Shown: piece by piece, positions 46,475 to 54,580 of the stretch
How positions within the stretch are numbered: position 1 is the stretch's first letter
Layout: each line of letters opens with the position of its first letter
Source: JAAYZX01 sp040770645
GTDB taxonomy: Bacteria > Actinomycetota > Thermoleophilia > RBG-16-64-13
Assembly (NCBI GenBank): GCA_040770645.1
Contig: JAXGIS010000002.1
Span: 186,001 to 250,000 of the forward strand
DNA length: 64,000 nt
Direction of reading: 5' to 3'
Position numbers and translations under genes: made by a program
The notes under the pieces: generated by a model
Databases searched by the model: none
Seen by the model: the letters and a program-made list of their open reading frames with translations, nothing else
Told to the model about the DNA's origin: nothing

Positions 46475-47753
46475 CTACGCTCGATACGATCCTTCCCGGA
46501 CCTGCACCATCAGCTTGAAGAGACCCCCTGCATCATCTGTGTCCAGGAGACGGTCGAGGTGCGAAGCGTTAACGTCGTTGGTCAGATCATCGGCTACAGC
46601 CGCGCGCAGCCGCGCAACCTCCTCTGCTCCGCCGGCCGCAGCCAGGAGCGCGGCCACTGTGGTGTAGACGAGACACTCCAACCCCAGATCCTCGCCGTGC
46701 GTGGCCAGAGCACCGAAGTCGACATCGGCCGTGAGGTCCTGCCTGCCCACATAAGCAGTGAGGTCATCTTGCCGCTGTTGGCGGAGATAGGCGCGCGCCG
46801 TCCTACGGTAGGTGGCGTCCGCACGTTGCGTACCCGCCCGTGCCGGCCAACCGCCGTAGTCCACCGTGACCACGCAGGCCGAATACTTCTCTCCCACCAG
46901 AGCGCGTAAGAACAGAAGGACGGCCGGACGCGCCTCGATGGTGCCATCGGCCGTGTAGGCCCGCAGTTGTGCTGCGTCTTCACTCCCGAAGAGGCGAATC
47001 AACTCACGGCGCGCCTCAGAGGTAAGCTCTCCCAAATACTCGCTTATCCCACACTCGCTTTTCCCACCGGCCGTTGACTGAAGTCGTACCCAGGTCTCAC
47101 GGGGCGTCTCGCCGGACACATCCACCAGATGGACGGGGAGCGCATCAACAACCTCGTTGGACACCACCAACTTAGGTCCCTGGGTAAGATCCTCCGGCCC
47201 CGGGTGCCAGTGAATCAACCATCCCCCACCAAGAGCCCTCTCGAGCGTCGCGCGCTGCACATCGGCCAGCGCTTTGCTGGGCTCCACCATCTCCCAGACA
47301 ATACGGTCACGCAGATCGCTCCGACTCCGCTCCCATGCGCTCAACACCCCGGCGGCCATGTCCCCCGTACCTCCGCCCACCTCCACCACCGTCACCGCGT
47401 CTCCGGGAGCGGTCTCCGCCGACAGGGCGTCCACCAAGTCGGCAAGCAGTGCGGCCACTGCCTGGTTGAAAAAAGGCACCCTGGCGGGGATGGTGACGAA
47501 ATCCCCCGCCCGACCGAACTGCCCGCTGCCACGCGTGTAGTAGCCGCCTCCGGGTGAAGCGAAGCCCACTCCATGAAGCGACTGAACGGCACTTCTCCGC
47601 CGGCGCCCGCGAGAGCCCGGGCGATCGGCGCCGGGACGGCGCGGGCGCCGGAAAATGCGGTGGGCCGCCGCGGCCGGAACCGGCCGCGGCGGCCCCGCCT
47701 CTGGGCTCCGTCAGCTCTGTGGCCTCAGTGGGATCGTCAGGCACGGCCGTCAC
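46475..47753 (-). CDS. MidA-type SAM-dependent methyltransferase (PF02636); two frameshifts
   Basis: MidA/NDUFAF7 family methyltransferases modify protein arginine in mitochondria; bacterial substrates are unknown. GTG 47751-47753 has GGGAG five bases upstream. The restored sequence includes VPFSRFMEWASLHPE, GGYYTRGSGQFGRAGDFVT, VTVVEVGGGTGDMAAGVLSA (SAM-binding), VVSNEVVDALPVHLV and VTVDYGGWPA. The frame shifts near 47620 and at about 47550. The first 50 residues are Gly/Ala/Pro-rich, carry no homology, and contain a long palindrome. The gene starts 81 bases after the acyl-CoA synthetase gene. Confidence 0.85.
47662..47695. repeat. Perfect 16-bp inverted repeat with a 2-base centre
   Basis: GGGCCGCCGCGGCCGG, then AA, then its exact complement CCGGCCGCGGCGGCCC. 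It lies inside the predicted N-terminal codons of the MidA gene. All bases of the arms are G or C. Confidence 0.85.
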
Positions 47754-47834
47754 CCACTCCCAGCCGGTCGAGGAAGGCTTGGTACTTGTACATCTTGGCT
47801 ATCACACGCACTGAACGCAACGGCGACGGCAGCA

Positions 47835-49952
47835 CTACCGTGGAGAAGGGACCCCCTCTCCGAACACCGCGCGCTGGATGGGCCGCACCGATACGTTGAT
47901 GATGGGTTTGCGGTACGCCCGCATCAGTTCCGCCACCCACTTGATGAAGTCGCCCTCACGGAAACGGTACTTCTCCGGATCGGGTAGGCTACCGCCCACG
48001 TACATACCCGACCGCTCCTGCACGCGCTTGACCTCGTCGATCACCCGCAACGGCGACGTGACCATGCCGATGACTCCAAGAACCACCACCGCATCCACCG
48101 CCTCCGAGCGCACCACCGCTTCGATGGCCTTCTCTGCCACTCCATCCCTGATATTCCCCACCAAGTCCACGGGGTTGCCACGGCTCCAGTAGGGGGGCAG
48201 CACCCGGTCTATCTCTCCGATCACCTCGTTAGATAGCTCGGCAAGGAGCAGACCGCTACGCGCGACTTCGTCCGCCGCCACCACACCCCAACCGCCGCCC
48301 ATGGTCACCACCGCCACCCGGCGTCCACGTGGTAGCGGTAGATACGAGAGGGCGAACGCCAAGTCGATGAACTCGTCGGGATCGGTGGTGGCAATGATCC
48401 CGCACTGGCGCACTACGGCCTCGAAGACGCGCTGTGAGCCCGCCATGGCTCCCGTGTGGCTGGCTGCCGCCCTGGCACCGTACTCGCTGGCACCGCCCCG
48501 CAGGACGATGAAGGGCTTGCGCACCGCCGCCCGGCGCGCGGCTTCCATGAAGCGCCGCCCGTCGTCGAGACCCTCGATGTAATCGAGTATCAACCCGGTT
48601 TGGGGGTCGTCGCAGAAGTAGTTGAGAAGATCCGTGGCCGTGGCCAATGCCTCGTTTCCAATGCCCACGAACTTGCCCACGCCGCCGTGCCGCTCCTCGG
48701 CCGAGGCCATGAGCTGCACCCCCATGTTGCCGGAGTGCGAGAGGAAGCTCGCCGGACCCGGCCCCGGCTGGGTGATGACGCCACCCGTCCCGTAGAAGCG
48801 CCGCCACGATGACATGGCCCCCACGCAGTTGGGGCCGATCATGGCCATGCCCGCATCCGAGGCTATCTGAGCTATCTCCCGCTCCATGACGGCGCCTTCG
48901 GGCCCCGCCTCCGAGAATCCCCCGCTGATGATGACCACGGCCTTCACGCCCAGTTGCGCGCACTCCTCCACCACTTCTTTCACGGCAGCCGCCGGAACGG
49001 CGATAATGGCCAGATCGGGTACGGTTGGAAGCTCGGATAGGCTCGGGTACGCCGCCCGGCCAAAGACATCACGATCGTGCGGATTGATGGGGTAAATGGG
49101 GCCGGGGAAGCCACCGGAGACAATATTGATGGTGATGACCCCTCCCCACTTGGCTACGTCATTTGACGCTCCCACAATGGCCACGCTGTCCGGATAGAAA
49201 ACGGCGTTCAAGGCCTTCCGCTCCAGGGGCAGACGTGCGGGCGGCGGCGCTGTCGGTTCCGCCAGGGTCACCAAAGCGTCCACCGCCACCGGACGGCGGC
49301 CTTCCACCAGCATGGGGTTGATATCCACTTCCGCGATCTCAGGATGGTCCAGCGCCATCTGGCCGACGGCTCTGATGGTGTTGACCAATGTGTCGCGGTC
49401 CACGGAGGGCGCGCCCCGAAACTCCCCGAGCAGACGAACCGAGCTGATCTCGTCAAGGAGCTCACTCGCCTCGCGTTCATCGAGCGGTGCCACCCCGAAC
49501 ACCACATCTTGGAGCGCTTCTGTCAGTACACCACCCAAGCCGAACATCACCACGGGGCCGAACTGATGATCCCGCGACATACCGACGACGAATTCGCGGC
49601 CCCCCGGGATCATCTGCTCCACCAGGACGCCTTCCAGAGTGACGGGGGCACGACGTACGAGCGTTTCGAAACCGCTGCGCGCGCCGGCGTCGTCCGCGAT
49701 ATCCAGGAGCACCAGTCCTGCGTCCGACTTGTGCTGGATCTCAGGCGACAGCCCCTTCATCACTACCGGGTACCCCAGCCTGCCGGCGACTTCGACCGCC
49801 TCATCGGCAGAGCGCACGGGCGCACCCTCCACCACCGGGATGCCGTAGGCTGCGAACAACGCCTTGGCCTCCGCCTCATCCAGCGCCCGTCGGCCGACCG
49901 CCAGCGCCCGCTCCACAATATGCCGGCCCGGTGCCGCCGACTCCACCGTCAT
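47835..49952 (-). CDS. Acetate--CoA ligase (ADP-forming) family protein, ATP-grasp domain first
   Basis: ADP-forming acyl-CoA synthetases make ATP from acetyl-CoA or other acyl-CoA. The 705-residue protein begins with an ATP-grasp (beta) domain (ALFAAYGIPVVEGAPV, YPVVMKGLSPEIQHKSDAG, MIPGGREFVVGM), then a CoA-binding domain (NAVFYPDSVAIVGASND) and the succinyl-CoA synthetase-like part (GMAMIGPNCVG, SHSGNMGVQL, AASHTGAMAG with the phospho-histidine). Most fused forms have the order alpha then beta; here beta is first. ATG 49950-49952 has GGGAGGAG upstream. It lies downstream of ssrA and near ortAB. Acyl specificity cannot be told. Confidence 0.88.
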   Translation of the reverse strand: MTVESAAPGRHIVERALAVGRRALDEAEAKALFAAYGIPVVEGAPVRSADEAVEVAGRLGYPVVMKGLSPEIQHKSDAGLVLLDIADDAGARSGFETLVRRAPVTLEGVLVEQMIPGGREFVVGMSRDHQFGPVVMFGLGGVLTEALQDVVFGVAPLDEREASELLDEISSVRLLGEFRGAPSVDRDTLVNTIRAVGQMALDHPEIAEVDINPMLVEGRRPVAVDALVTLAEPTAPPPARLPLERKALNAVFYPDSVAIVGASNDVAKWGGVITINIVSGGFPGPIYPINPHDRDVFGRAAYPSLSELPTVPDLAIIAVPAAAVKEVVEECAQLGVKAVVIISGGFSEAGPEGAVMEREIAQIASDAGMAMIGPNCVGAMSSWRRFYGTGGVITQPGPGPASFLSHSGNMGVQLMASAEERHGGVGKFVGIGNEALATATDLLNYFCDDPQTGLILDYIEGLDDGRRFMEAARRAAVRKPFIVLRGGASEYGARAAASHTGAMAGSQRVFEAVVRQCGIIATTDPDEFIDLAFALSYLPLPRGRRVAVVTMGGGWGVVAADEVARSGLLLAELSNEVIGEIDRVLPPYWSRGNPVDLVGNIRDGVAEKAIEAVVRSEAVDAVVVLGVIGMVTSPLRVIDEVKRVQERSGMYVGGSLPDPEKYRFREGDFIKWVAELMRAYRKPIINVSVRPIQRAVFGEGVPSPR

Positions 49953-50136
49953 GATGCTCCTCCCTTGCTTTGCGTGGCCTACTCCCTCAATCGCTCCATA
50001 AGAATGAGAGATGGATTGTACCCCGGGTCACGGCCGCTCCATGCGTAATCGCACCGCCGCCGCACCCACACACCCCTCAGCCGGGGGATCCATCGTTCAT
50101 GCGGGTGCGCACACCGGCCGGGAGACCGAAATGGGA

Positions 50137-50495
50137 TGGTGGAGGCGGCGGGAATCGAACCCGCGTCCGAAACTCGTCTGGAGAAGGCTTCTACGGGTGT
50201 AGCCCCTACTACAGTGTCTCGCTCCGCGCCCCCGTAGGAGCTGGGTGCGCTCGGCCAGTCACCTCATTGTCCCTCGGGCGCCGGTGACCCTCGCCTGCGG
50301 TAAGTCCACCTAGCTGATGCCGCGACCCTCCCCGGCGGACACGGGAGGCGCGACAGGCGCCTAAACTAGGTTAGGCGGCCAGAGCAAGTTCTTGCTTGCC
50401 AGTTGTGTTTTTCCAGCCTGTTTAACGAGAACGGCCGGGATCTCGACCCGCTACCCTCACTCAGACCTGAGCCCCGTCGAAACCATGTCGCCCCC
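50137..50495 (-). ncRNA. ssrA: Transfer-messenger RNA (tmRNA)
   Basis: The minus strand begins GGGGGCGACATGGTTTCGAC, the conserved tmRNA 5' end, and finishes GCGGGTTCGATTCCCGCC followed by GCCTCCACCA, a tRNA-like T arm, acceptor and encoded CCA. The 7-bp acceptor pairs GGGGGCG with CGCCTCC. The length of 359 bases is normal. A tag frame ends E-L-A-L-A-A then TAA. The partner smpB is 6 kb away. Confidence 0.97.
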
Positions 50496-50549
50496 ACGAA
50501 GGTGGCAACCCCAACGTGAACACGGCGTCCTTGAGAGGTTGCATGAGAC

Positions 50550-50600
50550 ATTATACGCGGATCGCGCAATGGTGGTTCGCACGGTGGCGGTTCGCACGGT
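50550..50600 (-). promoter_or_regulatory. ssrA promoter region: -10 box plus two direct repeats
   Basis: TATAAT (50550-50555, minus strand) lies 55 bases before the tmRNA 5' end. Upstream of it the 12-base unit GGTTCGCACGGT (plus strand) occurs twice, at 50574-50585 and 50589-50600, with a 15-base period. No standard -35 is clear, so the repeats may be binding sites for a regulator. Confidence 0.4.
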
Positions 50601-50698
50601 AACGCTTGGTTGCTCGCCGCCCCCTTGGCCGCTCCACATCCGCCGTTGCGCCGACCGGCTCATCCTAACCCCTAGACCGCCGCCTGCGGCAACCGCCC

Positions 50699-51250
50699 CT
50701 AGAAGGGGAGTGGATTTCCCACCCTGTCCAGGAAACACACTTCCGTGGTTGCCTTGCGCGGACGAGGCCGTTTCTCGTACTCACCCTCGAGCGGATAGCC
50801 GATGGGGAACATACCCACACACTCCCAGCCGGCAGGAGCTCCCAGGGCTCGACACACGGCGGGTCCATCGACGAGGGACACCCACACCGAGGCCAGACCC
50901 AACTCCACCGCCTGCAGAAAGAGATTCTGACCGGCGATGCCGCAATCCACCAAATAAAATGGCTTGCCTTGATGGATTTCGCCTTCTTCGGGCACACCCA
51001 GAACCACTATCACAACCGACGCCTCGGCAACGGCCCCGCGGGCCGGGTTGTCTTCGGTCAGGGCGGCTAATATTTTTCTTCTGGTCTCGGATGAACGCAC
51101 TGCTACGAAGCGCCAGGGCTGCTCGTTCTTCCAAGACGGGGCACGGCGGGCCGCCTCCAGGATGGTCGCCAGATCCTGGTCGCTCACCTGACGCTCATAA
51201 TCGAACACGCGCACGCTCCGGCGCCTCTCAATCGCCTTCCTCACATCCAC
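50699..51250 (-). CDS. Nitroreductase family FMN-dependent oxidoreductase
   Basis: The 183-residue protein has the typical beginning DVRKAIERRRSVRVFDYE (FMN phosphate contacts RRSxR), RRAPSWKNEQPWRFVAV and the late GLASVWVSL and CVGMFPIGYP blocks. The length fits the smaller nitroreductases, which reduce nitro groups, flavins or enones with NAD(P)H. Its GTG start shares one base with the alr stop (TAGTG), so the two are coupled. The physiological substrate is unknown. Confidence 0.9.
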   Translation of the reverse strand: MDVRKAIERRRSVRVFDYERQVSDQDLATILEAARRAPSWKNEQPWRFVAVRSSETRRKILAALTEDNPARGAVAEASVVIVVLGVPEEGEIHQGKPFYLVDCGIAGQNLFLQAVELGLASVWVSLVDGPAVCRALGAPAGWECVGMFPIGYPLEGEYEKRPRPRKATTEVCFLDRVGNPLPF

Positions 51251-52449
51251 TACTCTGCCTCCTCTATCATCGCCTCCACCGGCACAGGTTCACCCACAGC
51301 CTCCTCGCCGGCTTCGGAAACGATCTCGTTCGTGAAGACCCGCACGGCCCAGCGCAGCCTGATGGCGCAGGTGATCTCGTAGTTGATGGTGCCCACCCAG
51401 GCAGAGACCTCCTCGGCCGTTGTACAGACTGAGCCCTCCGAACCGATGAGGGTCACCACGTCGCCCGGCACAACACCGTCCTCGTTATTGCCCAGGTCCA
51501 CCGCGAAGGAATCCATGGAGACCCGCCCAACCATGGGCCGGCGTCGGCCCCGGATCACCACTTCGCCACGATTACCCAAGGCGCGGAACACTCCATCCGC
51601 GTAGCCCACCGGGATCAACGCCACCACACGTTCGTTGGTTGGGCGAAAAGTGAGCCCGTACCCCACGCCCTCACCCGGGCGCACGCGTTTGGTCATAACT
51701 ACCATGGACGTCCAACTGAGCACGGGGCGCAACCCTTCAGCGCGCGCGTCCGCCTGAAAGGGCGACATCCCATAGATGCCGATGCCGCAACGCACCATAT
51801 CGAAGTGCGACTCGGGGTAACGTACGGTGGCCGCGCTGTTGGCCGCGTGCACCAACGCCTGCGGATAGGTGGCGTGCACGCGTTCCACACAAGGGTAGAA
51901 GCGTTGAAGTTGCTGGGCCACAAGATTGGGTTCGGCCGCGGCGTTGGCGAAGTGGGTCATCACACCCACCACCTTCACGTTCCGCGCCACGCGTACAGTA
52001 TCCAGAAATGTCTCGAACTCGCGCCCTGGATACAACCCCTGACGGTTCATGCCCGTATCGATTTTGACGTGAACCCGTAGCGGAGTTCCGACTGAAGGCA
52101 GGTGAGCGAGCATCTCTCCCACGTCCGGCGACACCACGGCCACTTCCACATCGCGCCGAGCCATCTCCACCAGCTGATCCAAGCCGTACAACGGGCCCAT
52201 CACCAGCACAGGCGCCGTGATCCCCGCGTCCCGCAACTCCACGGCTTCCTCGGCGGTGGCCACTGCCAAGCCGTAACCCCCGGCGTCGAGCACGGCACGT
52301 GCCACCGGCACCGCACCGTGGCCGTAGGCATCAGCTTTGACCGCTGCCATGAAACGCGTGCCCGCCGCCGTGCGCGAACGCATGAAGGCGACGTTATGGC
52401 GAACGGCCCCTAGATCTATGCTGACCAGACTGCGAGGAGAACGATCCAT
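51250..52449 (-). CDS. alr: Alanine racemase
   Basis: PLP enzyme interconverting L- and D-alanine. The 399-residue protein has the PLP-lysine motif FMAAVKADAYGHGAVPVA (K near 38), THFANAA and the C-terminal VGRVSMDSFAVDLG block, with the catalytic tyrosine in GEGVGYGLTF. The final 30 residues are an acidic extension. Its usual job is D-alanine for the wall. Here it lies 131 bases downstream of ortB, whose enzyme releases D-alanine, so it may also work in catabolism. It is coupled to the nitroreductase gene. Confidence 0.93.
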   Translation of the reverse strand: MDRSPRSLVSIDLGAVRHNVAFMRSRTAAGTRFMAAVKADAYGHGAVPVARAVLDAGGYGLAVATAEEAVELRDAGITAPVLVMGPLYGLDQLVEMARRDVEVAVVSPDVGEMLAHLPSVGTPLRVHVKIDTGMNRQGLYPGREFETFLDTVRVARNVKVVGVMTHFANAAAEPNLVAQQLQRFYPCVERVHATYPQALVHAANSAATVRYPESHFDMVRCGIGIYGMSPFQADARAEGLRPVLSWTSMVVMTKRVRPGEGVGYGLTFRPTNERVVALIPVGYADGVFRALGNRGEVVIRGRRRPMVGRVSMDSFAVDLGNNEDGVVPGDVVTLIGSEGSVCTTAEEVSAWVGTINYEITCAIRLRWAVRVFTNEIVSEAGEEAVGEPVPVEAMIEEAE

Positions 52450-52580
52450 CCCACCGCGTCAGAGTGCGGGAAGTGCAGGGTTGCTGGGCGCGACCTCATG
52501 GCGACGTGTGTCGCGCCCACCCACATCGGGCTCGCTCAAGGCATGTTCATCCATATTGTCCACCGGCAGAGGCCGGCATT

Positions 52581-54003
52581 TCACCCCCCACACGTGGTCA
52601 GCAACTGCACGCAGTCGTCAACGGCCATATTCGTTTCCGAGGCCAGATACTCTACCTCGGAATCCGTGAGGTCGTCAGCCCCGATCCCCAACGCACTCAG
52701 CCTCCCCCGTAGATAGGAGGCCCGGATGCGTTGCAGATCCACCTCCTGGTAGTCCACCTGCTCCGGCCCCTCGGGGATGGCGATGACCTCACCCGGCCGA
52801 TCCAGGGACGCAGGCCCTCTCACCACCTGCACGCCTTCCCGCCGGGCAAAAGTCAGTTGCGCCGTGGGGTGTTTGCCGGCCCCCGTGTACTCGGTCTCCT
52901 GCACCACCACGATCTCGTCGGTGGCCAACTCCTGGGCCAGCTTGAAAGCCGCGCAAAGCGAAGTATTGCCGGCCGGGCCCCTCTCCAGGCCTTCAAGCTC
53001 AGCCATGAGCTGCGTCATGTAGAACACCGGGCCTTGCTTGACCGTGAGGTAGCGATGGGCGTAACGCAGCGGCCGAGCCGCATTGTAGGGCACATCTGCT
53101 CGATCGGGATTGGTGAAGAAGGGCACGCCGAATCCGGTGTGGCCGGTGGTGAAGCTCTTGCGATTGAACTGAGTGTCACTGGCCATGTGCAGCCCGGTGA
53201 GGTCCACGCTGACCGCCACCACCTGGGTGGAGCCACACCCGGCTTTGAGCATTCCCCGGGCGGTGCCCGTTACGTTGCCCCCACCGGCGTGCGTCACCAC
53301 CACCGCCGCCGGCTCTCTGCCGTATTCTGTCACTACTTCCTGGATGATCTCCTGACCCAGGGTTTCGATGCCCGAGACGGAGAACGGCGTGTACAAGGAG
53401 GCGTTGAAATACCCGGTCTGCTCCAGCAGCAACAGGTGCATGTAGAAGAGTTCGGGTCCCACGGTCATCCGCCAGACTTCCGCGCCGTAGGCCTCGCAGG
53501 CCCGACCCTTCTCCAGAATCTCAGGCTGCCCCACTCCCCGAGAATCGAAGGTCTCCTGCACGATGATGCATCTCTGGTTCTGCATGGCGGACATGGACGC
53601 CACCGCCGCTCCGTAGTTGCCCGATGTGGCCGCGATCACTCCCGGGTAACCACGTCGCTTGGACTCATACACGGAGACACTGGCCCGGCGCGCTTTGAAG
53701 CTGCCGGAGGCGTTGCAGGCCTCATCCTTGACCAGAATACGTGCCCCTTGCCGGGAGGCGCCAGCTCCTGGCCAGTCGCGACAGGTTCCGCAACTCGATC
53801 AGCGGCGTGTCGCCCACTTTGTACTTACGCTGAATGGCGGCGACGTCGTTGAGCGAGTAACCGGTTGCCGCCATGAGCCCCTCGTAGTCATATTCGAGGC
53901 GCCCCAAGCGGAAGTCGGCGTAGTCGATCCCCGCAGCGGCACGCAGGATCTGAGCTGCCCGGCCCATGACGGCGTCGTAGCCGAGATCGCGCCCGGCACT
54001 CAT
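52581..54003 (-). CDS. ortB: 2-amino-4-oxopentanoate thiolase, PLP subunit (OrtB); one frameshift
   Basis: OrtB with OrtA cleaves 2-amino-4-oxopentanoate with CoA to acetyl-CoA and D-alanine in anaerobic ornithine breakdown. The ATG at 54001-54003 has GGAG nine bases upstream. Motifs: VGDTPLIELRNLSRLAR, then after a shift near 53750 LVKDEACNASGSFKARRAS (PLP lysine), IAATSGNYGAAVASMSAMQ, THAGGGNVTGTARGMLKAG (phosphate loop), ASDTQFNRKSFTTGHTGFG and LERGPAGNTSLCAAF. The late TEYTGAGKHPTAQLTFA is family-specific. The fold is shared with threonine synthase, but these long blocks fit OrtB much better. Stop 52581. Confidence 0.88.
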
Positions 54004-54347
54004 GTGACCCGTCTCCACTCCGCCGGACGATGGCGCCGTTGCCCGCGTATCGAGACCGTCCAAGATGGCACGGGCCTGCAACCCGGCTTCTATCAGTTCC
54101 GGCACAGGCTCACCGAAGTCGTGGCTGAACGGAGGATTGAGACCCAGCACCTCGCCCGAGACGCGGCGGCCCAGCAGAGTCTCCACTTCCACCACCTCTC
54201 CCACCCTGGGCTCCTCGGTCACAAAACCCTTCAGGCGACAATAGTATGGAACCCGTTTGGTGTCCTCGGGCAGGTGCCCGGTCCGCTCGTGCGGCTCCAG
54301 GATGACGAAACCGATCTCAACCCATGGCGTTGCGCAGCGGTACTCAT
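54001..54347 (-). CDS. ortA: 2-amino-4-oxopentanoate thiolase, small subunit (OrtA); one or two frameshifts
   Basis: The start is ATG 54345-54347, with a perfect GGAGG five bases upstream (MSTAAQR). The frame shifts at about 54325 and continues WVEIGFVILEPHERTGHLPE, VPYYCRLKGFVTEE, VEVETLLGRRVSGEV and NPPFSHDFGEPVPELIEAG, which follow OrtA closely along its whole length of about 100 residues. As given, the frame runs on into ortB without a stop. A TGA in another frame overlaps the ortB ATG (ATGA), so the natural arrangement is probably two overlapping genes, joined here by an indel. Confidence 0.82.
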
Positions 54348-54580
54348 GACCGCCTCCTTGTCCGCCCACCGCCACAACGGTGGGCGCCTCATCGATCAAT
54401 CCCCGGCCCGATCACGACCGGTGCACGTCGCGTTACCATGGTGCACTGAGCGCTCAATGCTGTCAACGCTCTCAACCGGTCGGTAGTAAACTGCGGCTTG
54501 AGCGCGGACCTGCGCGGCCGGCACTGCCCGTGGCCCAGCGCCCTACACCCTCAACCACCGGCCTGGAGGCCCAATTACCC
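54348..54580. promoter_or_regulatory. Divergent intergenic region between ortA and the DHA2 exporter
   Basis: It holds TTGACA on the minus strand (54461-54466) with GAGCGCTC (54448-54455) beside it and several TTGA steps, but the -10 position at 17 bases (CACCAT) is poor. On the plus strand TAGTAAACT (54485-54493) could be a -10 for the exporter. Likely both promoters are here; details are uncertain. Confidence 0.3.
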
